DNA from: JACQWX01 sp041662295
GTDB lineage: Bacteria > Elusimicrobiota > Elusimicrobia > UBA1565 > UBA9628
Assembly: GCA_041662295.1 (NCBI GenBank)
Contig: JBAZSR010000155.1
Coordinates: 1-9,347, forward strand
Direction: 5' to 3'
Length of the DNA stretch: 9,347 nucleotides
The notes below the pieces were generated by a model. That model saw nothing but the letters and a program-made list of their open reading frames with translations. It was not told the DNA's origin and searched no databases. Every line of letters starts with the position of its first letter. The stretch's first letter is position 1. Both the position numbers and the translations under genes were made by a program. This document shows positions 8,212 to 9,347 of the stretch, piece after piece.

Positions 8212-8987
8212 CCCCGAGAAACCTCCGCCTAGCCTCTATCCTTGCCGCTGTCCTTGCTCTCCCTGCCCCTGCATGGGCCAATGCTCCTGTGGCGCCGCCG
8301 CTGGCCCTCGGCGTCGTGTTCCTGCTCCCCTTGCTCATCCTTGCCTTCACGGCCCTGGGCGGGGCGGGCACGGTCATGGCTGCCAAGGGCCACCGCAGGT
8401 GGAAGACTTGGGAGATCGTCCTGGGCATGGTCCTGCTCATCGTCCTGTCCCCCCTCATGTCGCCTCTCTTCCTGCTCTTCCTCGCCATCGCCGCTCTTGG
8501 CCGGAGCATCCAGATGCTGGCATGGGGCATCATGGCCCGCAAGCCCGTTGAACAGCGGAAACCCTACCTGGCCCAGGCCCAGCCAGGACGACTGCTGGGA
8601 GCAGGCGCGGGCCTTCTCGCGACCACAGCGCTTTCATGCGTCATCTTCTCCGCCCAATACCGGACCATGCTTATAGGCCTCATGGAGGCCAAGAACCTGG
8701 GGAACCTCAGGACCATCCGCTCCGCCCTAGACCGGTACTCCAAGGACATGGGCGGCAGGTACCCGGACTCGCTGACCACTTTGACGGTCAGCACGAAGTA
8801 CTTGCTCAGCGTCCGCGAGACCCGCTACCTCCCCCACCCCGATTCCAACGCGGTCCTGCTCGGGAAGGCCGCGGACGATGCCGGCGGCTGGCTCTACAAC
8901 AACGACCCCGAGGATCCCGGTTTCGGCACGATCCTGGTGAACTGCACGCACACGGATGTCAAAGGCACCCGCTGGACGGCCTACTGA
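8196..8987 (+). CDS. Sec-signal, polytopic membrane protein with C-terminal pilin/pseudopilin-like head (paralogue 3)
   Basis: 263 residues. It starts inside paralogue 2 (16-nt overlap), so the two are probably translationally coupled. The signal peptide spans residues 1-28, ending APAWANAP, the same WANAP junction as paralogue 2. The first mature helix runs about 37-56, then the family loop FTALGGAGTVMAAKGHRRW (51-69), a long hydrophobic region at about 73-101, the loop ARKPVEQRKPYL (114-125) and a last helix at about 134-152. The head (about 166-263) retains NLGNLRTIRSAL, DMGGRYPDSL, LTVSTKYL, HPDSNAV, ADDAGGWLYNNDPED, VNCTHTD and KGTRWTAY, but has DRYSKDMGGRYP where the other copies have IYYGDMEGVYP. 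No prepilin peptidase motif is present. Its stop lies 1 bp from the stop of the opposing catalase-like gene. The role is unknown; the conserved head suggests interaction with envelope or pilus-like components, which is inference. Confidence 0.83.
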   Translation: MDRILTPRNLRLASILAAVLALPAPAWANAPVAPPLALGVVFLLPLLILAFTALGGAGTVMAAKGHRRWKTWEIVLGMVLLIVLSPLMSPLFLLFLAIAALGRSIQMLAWGIMARKPVEQRKPYLAQAQPGRLLGAGAGLLATTALSCVIFSAQYRTMLIGLMEAKNLGNLRTIRSALDRYSKDMGGRYPDSLTTLTVSTKYLLSVRETRYLPHPDSNAVLLGKAADDAGGWLYNNDPEDPGFGTILVNCTHTDVKGTRWTAY

Positions 8988-8988
8988 A

Positions 8989-9347
8989 TCAGGGGAGAGT
9001 ATCGCCGTCGTCCGGCTCCCGCCGGATCTCGTGATTGGATTCGTGCCGGAACTTCGAGACCGCCTCGTAGACCAGCTTCCTGGTCCTGTTGATGTTGCCC
9101 AAGGGCCGGTGCTCGGGAAGGCTGTGCCAAGGGGTGAACGAGAGGTTCTCGCAGAAGCGCATCCGGCTTCCGCCTGAGAAGTCCTGGGCGGGGATGGTGA
9201 TGGTCGCGATCGGCACGAATCCGGACTTGCCCTGGTCCCAGGGGATGCGGGAATCCTCCACCGACATCGTCCCCGGGTCGACGCGCTTCTGCGCCATGAA
9301 GCGGAAGCAGGCGGCCCTCCCATCCCGGCCATCCAAGGACTTCTGCA
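8989..9347 (-). CDS. Catalase-like haem protein, C-terminal part (runs off the window)
   Basis: The open frame enters from the right edge and stops at 8989-8991, leaving about 119 visible residues. The visible part matches the C-terminal region of small catalase-family proteins (the y4iL/catalase-related type): FRFMAQKRVDP, then VEDSRIPWD, VATITIP-like VPIATITIPAQDF, and the strong block ENLSFTPWHSLPEHRPLG followed by NINRTRKLVYEAVSKFRHE. The haem pocket and the catalytic His/Asn and proximal Tyr would lie in the missing N-terminal part, so activity cannot be judged. A TTG at 9336 and an ATG at 9297 occur in frame, but homology clearly continues upstream of them, so neither is likely to be the true start. 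The gene converges on paralogue 3 with one base between the stop codons, leaving no separate terminator. It is probably unrelated to the neighbouring operons. Confidence 0.75.
   Translation of the reverse strand, partial: QKSLDGRDGRAACFRFMAQKRVDPGTMSVEDSRIPWDQGKSGFVPIATITIPAQDFSGGSRMRFCENLSFTPWHSLPEHRPLGNINRTRKLVYEAVSKFRHESNHEIRREPDDGDTLP

Noticed and set aside
8731..8736. ACCGGT palindrome like the operator core, inside paralogue 3
   Set aside because: Only the six-base core matches, it lies within coding sequence, and such a site is expected by chance in GC-rich DNA.
6692..8987. A possible conserved disulphide between a cysteine near the last membrane helix and the cysteine of VNCTH in the three paralogues
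   Set aside because: The VNC cysteine is conserved, but the membrane-end cysteines sit at different distances from the AGAGL motif (17, 11 and 8 residues), so they do not align.

Overview
The window is GC-rich and every gene with a clear function points to a diderm bacterium: there is an outer-membrane TolC-type channel, a periplasmic adaptor and an inner-membrane RND pump. The C-terminal signature shared by three tandem proteins (GNLGAIRSAL, YYGDMEGVYP, a GWLYNND-like block, VNCTHTD, KGxxWxxY) is the type of pilin/pseudopilin head I associate with Elusimicrobiota. That placement rests on memory of the family and is moderate confidence only.

Left block (52-6049, + strand): a three-gene tripartite efflux operon. 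A strong promoter with a consensus -35 and an extended -10 overlaps a near-perfect 16-bp palindrome just before the first gene, which fits an autoregulated TetR operon. The first gene is unusual. One uninterrupted reading frame of 633 codons encodes a complete TetR-family repressor, then an internal Sec-type signal sequence, then a complete TolC/OEP outer-membrane channel. A 9-C homopolymer lies within its first six codons. The adaptor follows after 7 nt and the RND pump after 1 nt. The adaptor lacks the usual alpha-helical hairpin between its lipoyl halves.

Middle block (6070-8987, + strand): a second transcription unit with a perfect extended -10 box (TGATATAAT) placed so that transcription should begin at or next to the ATG, giving a leaderless mRNA. 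It encodes a single-pass membrane protein with an extracytoplasmic domain that looks beta-rich, followed by three tandem paralogues. Each paralogue joins a roughly four-helix membrane domain to a C-terminal type IV pilin/type II secretion pseudopilin-like globular head. None has a prepilin N-terminus (no GFTLIE-like motif). Copies 2 and 3 carry a Sec signal peptide and are tightly coupled. This unit is the best candidate for an undescribed system.

Right edge (8989-9347, - strand): the C-terminal part of a catalase-like haem protein gene, converging on the last paralogue with 1 bp between the stop codons and running off the window. No RNA genes, CRISPR arrays, insertion sequences or convincing intrinsic terminators were seen. 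The only long stretch without a gene is the 101 bp at the left edge, half of which is the promoter and operator.
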